64,000 bases of DNA from Nitricoxidireducens sp046726235 (GTDB taxonomy: Bacteria > Pseudomonadota > Gammaproteobacteria > Burkholderiales > Rhodocyclaceae). This document shows, one piece after another, positions 17,153-25,824 of this stretch. How positions within the stretch are numbered: position 1 is the stretch's first letter; every line of letters begins with the position of its first letter. Both the position numbers and the translations under genes were made by a program. Where the stretch lies: NCBI GenBank assembly GCA_046726235.1, contig JBKPAD010000006.1, positions 186,001 to 250,000 on the forward strand. The letters run 5' to 3'. The notes under the pieces are model-generated. The model saw only the letters and a list, made by a program, of their open reading frames with translations. It was not told the DNA's origin and made no database searches.

Positions 17153-17805
17153 GCGCACCGGCCCCTTCCGTCCTGCAAGGACTGTATCCGGTGCTCGACG
17201 CGTTGCCGGCGGCGTTGCGCACGCGCGTCGAGCAGCAGGCGCAGACGATGACCGTACCGGCCGGCACGGTCATCTTCGACGAGCACCAGCCCTGCCAGGG
17301 CTTCCCCTTCATCCTCGACGGCGGCATCCGCGTGCTCAAGCCCGCGGCCAATGGCCGCGAGTTGCCGCTGTATCGCGTGCTGCCCGGCGAGTCTTGCATC
17401 ATCACCTCGAGCTGCCTGCTCGGGCGCACCGATTACAACGCGCGCGGCATCACCGAGGCCGAGACGACGCTGGTGCTGCTGCCGCGGCCGCTGTTCGACG
17501 AACTGCTCGGCCAGCCGGCCTTCCGCAGCTTCGTCTTCAACCTGTTCTCGGAGCGCATCGCCGACCTCATGCAGCTCGTCGAGGAAGTGGCGTTCCGCAA
17601 GCTCGACCAGCGGCTTGCCGGCCTGCTGCTCGGCAAGGGCAAGCTGGTGCATGCGACGCACCAGCAGCTCGCCGACGAACTCGGCAGCGTGCGCGAGATC
17701 GTCAGCCGACTGCTCAAGAACTTCGCCGCGCAGAACTTCGTGCGGCTCGGCCGCGAGCAGATCGAGATCCTCGATCCGGCGGGCCTGCGGCGCTTGGCCG
17801 GCTAA
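17149..17805 (+). CDS. Crp/Fnr family transcriptional regulator
   Basis: A 218-aa protein with a cyclic-nucleotide-type beta-roll in the first ~120 residues, a dimerisation helix, and a winged helix-turn-helix (HQQLADELGSVREIVSRLLKNF). There is no N-terminal Fnr-type cysteine cluster; three cysteines sit in the sensor domain (QPCQGF and ESCIITSSC), suggesting redox or metal sensing rather than cAMP. It overlaps xthA by 4 nt. The next gene is a DUF2892 protein with inverted repeats in its promoter region, a plausible target. Confidence 0.85.
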   Translation: MSAPAPSVLQGLYPVLDALPAALRTRVEQQAQTMTVPAGTVIFDEHQPCQGFPFILDGGIRVLKPAANGRELPLYRVLPGESCIITSSCLLGRTDYNARGITEAETTLVLLPRPLFDELLGQPAFRSFVFNLFSERIADLMQLVEEVAFRKLDQRLAGLLLGKGKLVHATHQQLADELGSVREIVSRLLKNFAAQNFVRLGREQIEILDPAGLRRLAG

Positions 17806-17835
17806 GCCCGAGCGCCCCGCTGGGGCTTTGTAACA

Positions 17836-17889
17836 TTGGTCACATACATGCATTCGACCAAGTGGTGAAATGGCGTCACTTTCAACCAC
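17836..17889 (+). promoter_or_regulatory. Two inverted repeats before the DUF2892 gene
   Basis: TTGGTC (17836-17841) and GACCAA (17856-17861) form one perfect dyad with 14-bp spacing; GTGGTGAAA (17862-17870) and TTTCAACCAC (17880-17889) form a second imperfect one directly after. They lie between the Crp/Fnr gene and the DUF2892 gene. A dimeric regulator is the natural candidate for binding, but neither dyad is a textbook Fnr site. Confidence 0.5.
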
Positions 17890-17904
17890 TCGTAGGAGCC
17901 TGTC

Positions 17905-18096
17905 ATGAAACTCAACGTCGGTGGCATCGACCGTGTTCTTCGCATCCTCGCCGGCCTCGGCCTGATCGCCTGGGCGGCCGTTGGCGGCCCCGTGTGGGCC
18001 TGGATCGGCGTGGTCCCGCTCGCTACGGGCGCGATCGGCTTCTGCCCGGTTTACCCGCTGCTGGGCATCAACACCTGCCCGATGAAGAAGGCCTGA
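17905..18096 (+). CDS. DUF2892 (YgaP-type) small membrane protein
   Basis: A 63-aa protein with two hydrophobic stretches (ILAGLGLIAWAAV and WAWIGVVPLATGAIGF) and the conserved end CPVYPLLGINTCPMKKA. The DUF2892 domain forms the membrane part of YgaP-type rhodaneses, though here it stands alone with no rhodanese domain. An SD (AGGAG) lies before the ATG. The adjacent Crp/Fnr gene suggests control by redox or sulfur state; that link is inference. Confidence 0.82.
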   Translation: MKLNVGGIDRVLRILAGLGLIAWAAVGGPVWAWIGVVPLATGAIGFCPVYPLLGINTCPMKKA

Positions 18097-18120
18097 ACAA
18101 AGCACCTCCAGCCCCAAGGA

Positions 18121-18150
18121 AACGGCAGGCCACAAGCCTGCCGTTTTTCA
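18121..18150. terminator. Terminator between convergent DUF2892 gene and ksgA
   Basis: AACGGCAGGC (18121-18130) pairs with GCCTGCCGTT (18136-18145) on a CACAA loop, followed by T residues that run into the ksgA stop codon on the other strand. It serves the plus strand best. Confidence 0.85.
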
Positions 18151-18918
18151 TTTGGAAACGGCGTTAGCCAGGGCGACGTAGTTCGTGACGCCCAGTTCTT
18201 CCGCACGCACCGTCGGCGCGATGCCCAGCGCGATCAGCGCGGGCTCGTCGAAGAACTCGCGCAGGGTGTTGCGCAACATCTTGCGCCGCTGAGAGAAAGC
18301 CGCCGTGACGACGCGGGCGAACACCGCCTCGTCGCGCACGCAAAGGGCCGACGCCGGCCGCGGCACCAGGCGCACGATCGCCGAGTCGACCTTCGGCGGC
18401 GGATCGAACGCATCCGGCGGCACGACGAACAGCCGCTCCATGTCGAAGCGGTACTGCAGCATTATCGAGAGGCGGCCGTTGTCCGTGCCGCCCGGCGCCG
18501 CGACCATGCGGTCCACGACTTCCTTCTGCAGCATGAAGTGCATGTCCCTGACGCGGCCGGCGTAGCCGGCGAGGTGGAACAGCAGCGGCGTGGAAATGTT
18601 GTACGGCAGGTTGCCGACGATGCGCAGGTTCTCGCCGAGCGTCGCGAAGTCGAATTCGAGCGCGTCGCCCTCGTGAACGGAGAGCCTGTCGGCAGGGAAG
18701 CTCTTGCGCAGGCGCGCGATCAGGTCGCGGTCGATCTCGACGACGTGCAGGCGGTCGACGGCGTCGAGCAGCGGCGACGTCAACGCGGCCAGGCCGGGGC
18801 CGATCTCGACCAGGTTGTCGTCGCGACGCGGCGCGATCGCGGTCACGATGTCGCGGATGACGCCGGGCGATGTGAGGAAGTTCTGCCCGAAGCGTTTCCG
18901 GGGCGTATGCCCCTTCAT
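18148..18918 (-). CDS. ksgA: 16S rRNA dimethyladenosine transferase
   Basis: A 256-aa SAM-dependent enzyme dimethylating two adjacent adenines in helix 45 of 16S rRNA late in 30S assembly. Visible motifs: RKRFGQNFL, VEIGPGLAAL (SAM site), and NLPYNIS (catalytic). The start at 18918 overlaps the pdxA stop as ATGA, the last step of the lptD-surA-pdxA-ksgA operon, an order conserved widely in proteobacteria. Confidence 0.96.
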   Translation of the reverse strand: MKGHTPRKRFGQNFLTSPGVIRDIVTAIAPRRDDNLVEIGPGLAALTSPLLDAVDRLHVVEIDRDLIARLRKSFPADRLSVHEGDALEFDFATLGENLRIVGNLPYNISTPLLFHLAGYAGRVRDMHFMLQKEVVDRMVAAPGGTDNGRLSIMLQYRFDMERLFVVPPDAFDPPPKVDSAIVRLVPRPASALCVRDEAVFARVVTAAFSQRRKMLRNTLREFFDEPALIALGIAPTVRAEELGVTNYVALANAVSK

Positions 18919-19883
18919 CGCCGCGCGACGATTTCGGCGGCGACCTTGACCGCCGCGAAGAGGCTCGCCGGATCGGCCTTGCCGCTGCCGGCGAGATCGA
19001 GCGCCGTGCCGTGGTCGACGGAGGTGCGCAGGATCGGGAGTCCGAGCGTGATGTTGATGCCGTCCTCGAAGGCCGCGTACTTGAGCACCGCGAGGCCCTG
19101 GTCGTGGTACATCGCCAGTTGGGCGTGCGAGCCCGCGAGCACGCGGCGGGTGAACAGCGTGTCGGCCGGCAGCGGGCCGACCAGGTCCATGCCTTCGGCG
19201 CACAGCTTGTCGAGCACGGGCGCAATGACCTCGATTTCCTCCATGCCCATGTGGCCGCCCTCGCCGGCATGCGGGTTGAGGCCGGCGACGAGGATGCGCG
19301 GGCGGGCGAAACCGAACTTCGTGCGCAGGTCGGCTTCGAGGATGCGGATCGTGGTCTCGAGTTCGGGCTGCGTGATCGCCGCCGGAACGTCCTTCAGCGC
19401 CAGGTGGGTCGTCGCCAGCGCGACGCGCAGGCCGGCATTGGCGCCGGTCCCCGCCAGCATCATGACGACGCGCAGCGTGCCGGTCTTCTCCGCGAGGTAT
19501 TCCGTGTGGCCGGTGAAGGGCATGCCGGCATCGTTGATGACGCCCTTGTGCACCGGCGCGGTGACCATGCCGGCGAACTCGCCGCTGCGGCAACCGGCGA
19601 GCGCGCGGTCGAGCAGGTCGATGACGTAGCCGGCGTTGGCCGTGTCGAGCTTCCCGGCGACGCAGGGCACGCGCAAAGGCACGTGCTCGATGTCGAGACG
19701 GTCGATGTCAACGTCCAGCTTCTTCGCGCGCGCTTCGAGCAGTCCGCGGTCGCCGAGCACGCGAACGCGTACGGGCAGATCGGCGCCGGCGAGCGCCAGG
19801 CAGATGTCGGGGCCGATGCCAGCCGGCTCGCCGCTGGTGACGGCGAGCACGGGCTCAGCGGTCTTCGAGGCGGTACTCGACAT
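18915..19883 (-). CDS. pdxA: 4-hydroxythreonine-4-phosphate dehydrogenase
   Basis: A 322-aa NAD-dependent enzyme of pyridoxal-5'-phosphate synthesis. The opening TSGEPAGIGPDICL and metal histidines in HTEYLAEKTG, NPHAGEGG and YHDQGL are present. Its first 29 nt overlap the end of surA, and its end overlaps ksgA, so all four operon members are translationally coupled. Confidence 0.95.
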   Translation of the reverse strand: MSSTASKTAEPVLAVTSGEPAGIGPDICLALAGADLPVRVRVLGDRGLLEARAKKLDVDIDRLDIEHVPLRVPCVAGKLDTANAGYVIDLLDRALAGCRSGEFAGMVTAPVHKGVINDAGMPFTGHTEYLAEKTGTLRVVMMLAGTGANAGLRVALATTHLALKDVPAAITQPELETTIRILEADLRTKFGFARPRILVAGLNPHAGEGGHMGMEEIEVIAPVLDKLCAEGMDLVGPLPADTLFTRRVLAGSHAQLAMYHDQGLAVLKYAAFEDGINITLGLPILRTSVDHGTALDLAGSGKADPASLFAAVKVAAEIVARR

Positions 19884-21150
19884 AGGCGCGATCGCGCATC
19901 TGCCGCAGCCAGTCTTCGTAGGCTTCGTCCGACTTGCGTTCGCGCAGGGCCTGGCGCGCGATCAGGCGCTGGCGCTCCTGCGAGGCCTCGTCGGTGCGAC
20001 GTTCGTGCACGAGGATCAGGTGCCAGCCGAACGGCGACTGCACGGGCTGGCTGATCTCGCCGATCTTGAGCTCGTCCATCGCGCGCTCGAACTCCGGCAC
20101 GGTATCGCCCTGGTACAGCCAGCCGAGGTCGCCGCCCTTGGTGGCAGAAAGGTCGTTCGAGTACAGCCGCGCCAGCTCGGTGAAGCTGGCGCCGTTGTCG
20201 AGGCGCTCCTTGAGCGACACCAGCTTGCGCCGCGCCTCGGACTCGGAAACGACCTCGCTGACCTTGATGAGGATGTGGCTGGCGTGCGTCTGCCGGATCG
20301 CCTTCGGCACGGCGGCGCCGCCGCTGCGGCCGATGAGCTTGAGGATGTGGAAGCCGGCGGGACTGCGCAGGATCTCGCTGACGCCGCCCGGGCTCAGCTT
20401 CTGTGCCGCGTCGGCGTAGAGCGTCGGCAGGCGGTCGAGCGGGCGCGTTCCCATGGAGCCGCCCGAGAGGCCATCGGGCGCGTCGGAGTACGTCGCCGCG
20501 ACCTTGGCGAAATCCTCGCCGCGCGCGATCAGCTGCAGCGCCTGCTCGGCACGCGCACGGATGCGCATCAACTGCGCGGTGTCGGCCTGCTCCGGAACAC
20601 GGATGACGATGTGGGCGAGATGCACCATGACTTCGGCGCCTGCGTTCTGCGGGTTGGCGAGGAAGTTGTCGACCTCGCCGTCGGAGACGACGATGCGGCT
20701 CTCGACCTCGCGGTCGCGCAGGCGGGCGACGATCATCTCGCCGCGAATCTCCTCGCGGAACTTCGCCCAGGCGATGCCGTCCCGCTCGAGCGCAGCGCGG
20801 AAATCGGGCAGCGCCATACGGTTGCCCTCGGCGATGCGGCGCAGCGCGCCGTCGAGCTCGCCGTCGGAGATGTGCATCCCCGTTTCCTTCGCGAATTGAA
20901 GCTGGATGCGGTCGACGATCATGCGCTCGAGCACCTGGCGCTCCATGATGTCGCGCGGCGGCAGCTGCGTGCCCTGTCCGCGCAACTGGCGCTCGATGGT
21001 CGCCAGCCGCGACCGGAGTTCATGCAGGGTGATCGCCTCGTCGTTGACGACGGCGACCACGCGGTCGATCTCGATCGGCTTGCGCGCTTGCGCCAGCGAA
21101 CCGGACGAGACCGACAGCGACAACAGGAAGGCAAGCGCGATGCGGATCAT
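19855..21150 (-). CDS. surA: Periplasmic chaperone SurA
   Basis: A 431-aa exported peptidyl-prolyl isomerase/chaperone for outer-membrane proteins. A signal peptide (cleavage near SLAQA) precedes an N-terminal chaperone region (VVAVVNDEAITLHEL) and two parvulin domains (about 165-270 and 280-375, for example THASHILIKV and GGDLGWL), then a C-terminal helix. It starts in an ATGA overlap with lptD, one of its main clients in E. coli. Confidence 0.95.
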   Translation of the reverse strand: MIRIALAFLLSLSVSSGSLAQARKPIEIDRVVAVVNDEAITLHELRSRLATIERQLRGQGTQLPPRDIMERQVLERMIVDRIQLQFAKETGMHISDGELDGALRRIAEGNRMALPDFRAALERDGIAWAKFREEIRGEMIVARLRDREVESRIVVSDGEVDNFLANPQNAGAEVMVHLAHIVIRVPEQADTAQLMRIRARAEQALQLIARGEDFAKVAATYSDAPDGLSGGSMGTRPLDRLPTLYADAAQKLSPGGVSEILRSPAGFHILKLIGRSGGAAVPKAIRQTHASHILIKVSEVVSESEARRKLVSLKERLDNGASFTELARLYSNDLSATKGGDLGWLYQGDTVPEFERAMDELKIGEISQPVQSPFGWHLILVHERRTDEASQERQRLIARQALRERKSDEAYEDWLRQMRDRAYVEYRLEDR

Positions 21151-24065
21151 GGATAGGAGAATGGCATGGGGTCGGAGGTCAGCTGCTGATTGACCGCACC
21201 GTAACCGGGAACGTTCCGCTTCAGCACCTCGAGCGGATTCGAGCCCAGGCGCGAGAAGCCGTTGAGTTCCAGCTGAACGAACAGCGACGTCGTCGCCTTC
21301 TGCGTCTGCGTGGCGATGCGGCGGGCGACGACGCGCACGGCCCAGCAGCCGGCGTCGTACTCGAGGCCGGCGACACTTTCGATCAGGCGCCGGTCCTTGG
21401 TCGAGAAGTTGTAGCGGCCGACGCCGTGCCAGCCGCCCCAGATCGGCCATTGGCCGGAGACATCCACCTGCCCGAGCTGGGTGCGCGTGTAGCGATAGCC
21501 GGCGTTGAGCACCTTGCCCACTTCCGGCTGGTAACGGGCGGCAGCATTGAAGCGCTCGGTCGCCCGGTCGCGCGGGTTGTACTGCCAGCCGGTATCGACG
21601 TAGGTCTTCGGCATCAGGCGACCCGACAGCGCGGCGAGCAGGTCGGCGGCGCGACCGGCGCGCGGCGTCTCGCCGGGCAGGGTCACGTGCTGCGTGGTGA
21701 AGTAATAGCGCTGGCCGACGAGGCCTCGGATCACCTCGGCGCCAGAGGCGGGATCGATGATGCGCGACGTCACGGCCGCCGTCACCTGGTTCGCGTCCGC
21801 GATGCGGTCGCCGCCGCCGTAGCGGTTCTCGGAGAAGGCGGTGGCAAAGTTGAAGTCGGCAATGCCAGTATCGAAGACCGGAATGTTGCTCTGGTCGCGG
21901 TAGGGCACGTAGAGGTAATAGAGGCGCGGCTCGAGCGTGTGGATCACGTCCTTGCCGAAGAACTCGGTCTCGCGCTCGAACACGACGGAACCATCCAGGC
22001 TGGCGATCGGCAGCTGGCGCTTCTGATCGGCGGGCACCGCGCCCTGGCGCTCCAACTGATAGCTCGTCGAGTGAACTCCAACCTTCGGGGTGACGCGCAG
22101 CCAGGAAGTCTGCATCGGCAGCGATAGCTGCGGGTAGGCGATCGTGCGCTGGCCGGTAATGAGGGTCGGATGGCCGAACTTGACGTACTCGCCGGCGAAA
22201 TTGAAAGCGCCGCCGAGCGGAAGGTCGTAGCGGTTGGCCGCAACGTTCAGTTGGGGCGTTCGCCGGTAGGGCTCCGTCACCGGTGCCGACGGATCCTGAA
22301 GCACCTGGTAGCGCTGGCTGGTGAACGTCGCACTCCACCACGAAGCGCCGTAGGAAAGCGTTCCCTGCCGCAACAGGAGGTTGTTGCCGACGTTTGACAC
22401 CGGGGACGAAAGGTCCTTGTAATAGGCATCGTCCGAGACGCCGTTCAGGTTCAGCGCGCCGGCGAATCCATAGCCGAGGTTCTGGTTGTGGACAATCGCG
22501 TAGCCATGCCGCGACTTGCCGTACGCCTTGTCCGACGGAAGGTATTCGAGTCGCGTCGTGCCGCTGTAGTGGTAGTCGAGATAACGAACGTCGGTGTTCA
22601 GTTGCGTGCCGCGCTTGCTCATGACACGCGGCGTGATCGTCGCATCCATGTTCGGCGCGATGTTCCAGTACCACGGGATCGATGCCTCGCCGCCGCTGGT
22701 GTTCGTCGTGCCGAAGCTCGGCGGCAGGAAGCCGCTCTTGCGGTTGTTGTTGAGCGAGAAGCTCAACCAGGGCGAATAGAGGATCGGCACGCCCATGAAC
22801 ACGACCTTGCCGTGGCTGCCCTCGGCGACCTCACGGTTGTAGTCGAGATCGAGTTCATCGACCTCCGCGTACCAGTCGCGGCGGCCCGGCGCGCAGGTGC
22901 TGTAGGTGGCCTTGCTGACCTTGTACAAGCCTTCGCCCTTGAACTCGAGCCGCTCGGCCTCGCCATGGCTATCGATGATCCGGTGCAGAGGCAGGGGCTC
23001 GTCCGTCTCGAACGGATCCGGAGCGCGCGTGTCCTTGACGATCTGGCTGCGGCGCAGCGAGTAGTTCGGCTTGTCGAAGAAGCCGACGTTGTCCTCGACC
23101 TGAAGGCGCAACCGGGGGCCGGTGAACACGTCCTGGTCCTTGTCCAGGCGCACGTTGCCCAAGGCTTCGACTTCGTCGTCGAGATGCCAGTAGGTCAGCT
23201 TGTCGGACGTCAGGATGGTGCCGATCTTGCGCATTTCGCTGTTGCCCTCGGCGATCATCTCGACGTCGTTGCGGCCGTGGATACGGTCGGCGATCAGGAA
23301 GTTCGGACGCGCCTCGTCGCCGATTACCGGCGTCAGCAGCGGCGTCGCCTTGAGGCGCGGCGCCGGCAGCGCGCCGGCAGCGGCGTGTGCCGAGTAGGTC
23401 GGCGCGAGTGCGGGGCGTTCCGCAACTTCCGGCGGTTCCACGGGCTGCATGTCGGTGGCCGGTGCATCGGCCGCGATCGCTCTCCGGCTCGTCGATGGCG
23501 CGCTGCCCGCGAGCTGAGTGGCCTGACCGCCGCGAGCAGGCAACGGCCCCAGCAAGGCCGGATCAACGCGCAGCACGGGCATCGTCGCGACACCCGCAAT
23601 GCGCGTTGGGGTACCGACGCTTCGGGGTGCCGACGCTACGGGTTCGGACGTGACCTCGGTCTGCCGCGAAGCCGACTTCTCGACGACCGCCTTCTCAGAC
23701 GGCTGTTCGCGCACGGGCGCAGGGACGGCGGCGGGAGCGGCCGCTGGTGCAACGGCCGGCGCCACGCGCGGCTGCGCGGCCGGTTCGGGTGCCTTCGGTG
23801 CCGGTTGTGACACCGTCGGTGCCGGAGCTGGCTCTACGATGCGCTGCGGCGCCTCGAGCGTGACCGGCTTGGCGGGCGGCGCGGGCTGCACGGCTGTGGC
23901 TTCGGCCGGCGCAGGAGCAGGAGCAGGAGCCGGCGGCGCTTCCTTCTTCGGCGCCGGCGTTCCGCCGAGCAGCGTCGGGTCCACGCGCAGCGGCTGCATC
24001 TGGGCAGCGGCATTGCCGGCGAATCCGGCGACAGCGATCCAGCAGAGAATTACCCGCAACGGCAT
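21147..24065 (-). CDS. lptD: LPS-assembly protein LptD with long Pro/Ala-rich N-terminal segment
   Basis: A 972-aa outer-membrane barrel that inserts lipopolysaccharide with LptE. After a signal peptide (cleavage near AAAQ), residues ~35-245 are low-complexity Pro/Ala-rich, containing two copies of a RVDPxLLG motif (27-34 and 166-173). The OstA-like jellyroll (~255-395) and barrel follow. Mature cysteines are only Cys391 (TYSTCAPG) and Cys907 (DAGCW); E. coli LptD has four. It heads the operon with surA; LptD is typically ~780 aa, so the extension explains the extra length. Confidence 0.94.
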   Translation of the reverse strand: MPLRVILCWIAVAGFAGNAAAQMQPLRVDPTLLGGTPAPKKEAPPAPAPAPAPAEATAVQPAPPAKPVTLEAPQRIVEPAPAPTVSQPAPKAPEPAAQPRVAPAVAPAAAPAAVPAPVREQPSEKAVVEKSASRQTEVTSEPVASAPRSVGTPTRIAGVATMPVLRVDPALLGPLPARGGQATQLAGSAPSTSRRAIAADAPATDMQPVEPPEVAERPALAPTYSAHAAAGALPAPRLKATPLLTPVIGDEARPNFLIADRIHGRNDVEMIAEGNSEMRKIGTILTSDKLTYWHLDDEVEALGNVRLDKDQDVFTGPRLRLQVEDNVGFFDKPNYSLRRSQIVKDTRAPDPFETDEPLPLHRIIDSHGEAERLEFKGEGLYKVSKATYSTCAPGRRDWYAEVDELDLDYNREVAEGSHGKVVFMGVPILYSPWLSFSLNNNRKSGFLPPSFGTTNTSGGEASIPWYWNIAPNMDATITPRVMSKRGTQLNTDVRYLDYHYSGTTRLEYLPSDKAYGKSRHGYAIVHNQNLGYGFAGALNLNGVSDDAYYKDLSSPVSNVGNNLLLRQGTLSYGASWWSATFTSQRYQVLQDPSAPVTEPYRRTPQLNVAANRYDLPLGGAFNFAGEYVKFGHPTLITGQRTIAYPQLSLPMQTSWLRVTPKVGVHSTSYQLERQGAVPADQKRQLPIASLDGSVVFERETEFFGKDVIHTLEPRLYYLYVPYRDQSNIPVFDTGIADFNFATAFSENRYGGGDRIADANQVTAAVTSRIIDPASGAEVIRGLVGQRYYFTTQHVTLPGETPRAGRAADLLAALSGRLMPKTYVDTGWQYNPRDRATERFNAAARYQPEVGKVLNAGYRYTRTQLGQVDVSGQWPIWGGWHGVGRYNFSTKDRRLIESVAGLEYDAGCWAVRVVARRIATQTQKATTSLFVQLELNGFSRLGSNPLEVLKRNVPGYGAVNQQLTSDPMPFSYP

Positions 24066-24117
24066 CTTGTGATGTTCTGCGCCGCGCGCCTCCCAAAGGC
24101 GTGCGTTTGGCCGGTGA

Positions 24118-24135
24118 TAGAATCGCCGGATTCTA
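24118..24135. promoter_or_regulatory. Facing -10 boxes between lptD and amgK
   Basis: TAGAATC (24118-24124) and GATTCTA (24129-24135) form a perfect 7-bp dyad. Each arm reads as a TAGAAT -10 box, one towards amgK and one towards lptD, so the two divergent transcripts would overlap at their starts. No good -35 box is seen for either. Confidence 0.4.
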
Positions 24136-24156
24136 GCATTCTCAAGGGTTTATCCG

Positions 24157-25146
24157 GTGGAACGGCAGCAGAAAATCGGCGCCTGGCTCGGCAATCTCTT
24201 TCCCGGAAAATCGTTCGAACTGGCGCCCGCTTCTGCCGACGCGAGCTTCCGCCGCTACTTCCGCGCACGCTTCGATGACGGCAGCACGCGCGTCGTCATG
24301 GACGCGCCGCCGGCGCACGAAGACTGCCGTCCCTGGCTGCATGTCCAGCAGTTGTTTCACGCCGCCGGCGTCCATGTGCCCGACGTGCTCGCCACCGATC
24401 TCGACCACGGCTTCCTGCTGCTCTCCGACCTCGGCTCGACGACCTACCTCAACGCCTTCGACGGCACGAATCCGCCAGCCCTCTATGGCGACGCGACCGA
24501 TGCTCTGGTGCGCATCCAGCTCGCCAGCAAGCCCGGCGAACTGCCGGCCTACGACCGCGCGCTGCTCAAGCGCGAACTCGATCTGTTCCCCGACTGGTAC
24601 ATCGCCAGGCATCTCCATCTCGAGATGACGACGGCGCAGCGCGAAACGCTTGCCGCCGCCTTCGAGAAAATCCTCGCCGTCAACCTCGCCGAGCCCGCGG
24701 TCTTCGTGCATCGCGACTACCACTCGCGCAACCTGATGGTCGCGGAGCCGAACCCCGGCATCATCGATTTCCAGGACGCCGTCTACGGCCCGATCAGCTA
24801 CGACCTTGTTTCGCTGCTGCGCGACGCCTACGTCGAGTGGCCCGAGGAACTCGTGCTCGACTGGGCCGTGCGCTACTGGGAGAAGGCGCGCAAGGCCGGC
24901 CTGCCGGTGCGCGCCGACTTCGGCGATTTCTACCGCGACTTCGAGTGGATGGGCGTGCAGCGCCACATCAAGGTGCTCGGCATCTTCGCGCGCCTCTATC
25001 ACCGCGACGGCAAGGACGGCTACCTGCGCGACATGCCGCTGGTCGCGAAGTACCTGCGTGCCGCCTGCGCCCGCTACCGCGACCTCGGCCCGCTGCTGAA
25101 GCTCCTCGACGAGCTGAAAGAAGCGAACGCAGGACGACCCGCGTGA
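24157..25146 (+). CDS. amgK: Anomeric MurNAc/GlcNAc kinase AmgK
   Basis: A 329-aa aminoglycoside-phosphotransferase-fold kinase. Key elements: SADASFRRYFR near the N-terminus, the catalytic HRDYHSRNLMV loop and the metal-binding IIDFQDAVYGPISYDLVSLLRD. In Pseudomonas and relatives AmgK phosphorylates N-acetylmuramate at C1 in cell-wall recycling, handing it to MurU, whose gene follows here in a GTGA overlap. The start is GTG at 24157. Confidence 0.9.
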   Translation: MERQQKIGAWLGNLFPGKSFELAPASADASFRRYFRARFDDGSTRVVMDAPPAHEDCRPWLHVQQLFHAAGVHVPDVLATDLDHGFLLLSDLGSTTYLNAFDGTNPPALYGDATDALVRIQLASKPGELPAYDRALLKRELDLFPDWYIARHLHLEMTTAQRETLAAAFEKILAVNLAEPAVFVHRDYHSRNLMVAEPNPGIIDFQDAVYGPISYDLVSLLRDAYVEWPEELVLDWAVRYWEKARKAGLPVRADFGDFYRDFEWMGVQRHIKVLGIFARLYHRDGKDGYLRDMPLVAKYLRAACARYRDLGPLLKLLDELKEANAGRPA

Positions 25147-25817
25147 GGGTCATGCTTCTCGCCGCAGGTCGCGGCGAACGCATGCGGCCGTTGACCGACC
25201 GCACGCCGAAACCCCTGTTGCCCGTGGCCGGAAAACCGCTGATCGTCTGGCACCTCGAACGCCTCGCGCGCGCAGGCTTCCGCGAGATCGTCATCAATCA
25301 CGCCCACCTCGGCGACCAGATCGAGGCGCTGCTCGACGACGGCGCCGCATGGGGTCTTTCGATCCGCTATTCGGAGGAACCCCCGGGCGCGCTCGAGACA
25401 GCCGGCGGCATCGTGCAGGCGCTGCCGCTGCTCGGCGACGATCCCTTCCTGGTCATCAACGGCGACATCTGGTGCGACTGGAACGTCGGCCGCGCACGCG
25501 GCGCACTCGCCGCGAACGACCTCGCGCATCTCGTCCTCGTGCCGAATCCCGGCCACAACGCCAAGGGTGACTTCGCGCTGCACGAAGGCCGCGTCGCCAG
25601 CGAAGGCGAATCGCACCTGACCTTCGCCGGCATCGGGGTCTATCGCCGCGAACTCTTCGCCGGCCTCGAAGCCGGCAAGCCGGCCAAGCTCGCGCCGCTG
25701 CTGCGCGCAGCAATGAATGAAGCGCGCGTCGGCGGCGAACTCCATGCCGGCCGCTGGGTCGACGTCGGCACGCCCGAGCGACTTGCCGAACTCGACGTCG
25801 AACTGCGCTCTCTATAA
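25143..25817 (+). CDS. murU: N-acetylmuramate alpha-1-phosphate uridylyltransferase
   Basis: A 224-aa nucleotidyltransferase. The signature LAAGRGERMRPLTDRTPKPLL starts at residue 5, with the NGDIWCDW metal site and a C-terminal WVDVGTPERLAEL. MurU makes UDP-MurNAc from MurNAc-1-phosphate, bypassing part of de novo synthesis and conferring natural fosfomycin tolerance in other bacteria. Older annotations call this family mannose-1-phosphate guanylyltransferase. The GTG at 25143 overlaps the amgK stop. Confidence 0.9.
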   Translation: MRVMLLAAGRGERMRPLTDRTPKPLLPVAGKPLIVWHLERLARAGFREIVINHAHLGDQIEALLDDGAAWGLSIRYSEEPPGALETAGGIVQALPLLGDDPFLVINGDIWCDWNVGRARGALAANDLAHLVLVPNPGHNAKGDFALHEGRVASEGESHLTFAGIGVYRRELFAGLEAGKPAKLAPLLRAAMNEARVGGELHAGRWVDVGTPERLAELDVELRSL

Positions 25818-25824
25818 TCGAGGC

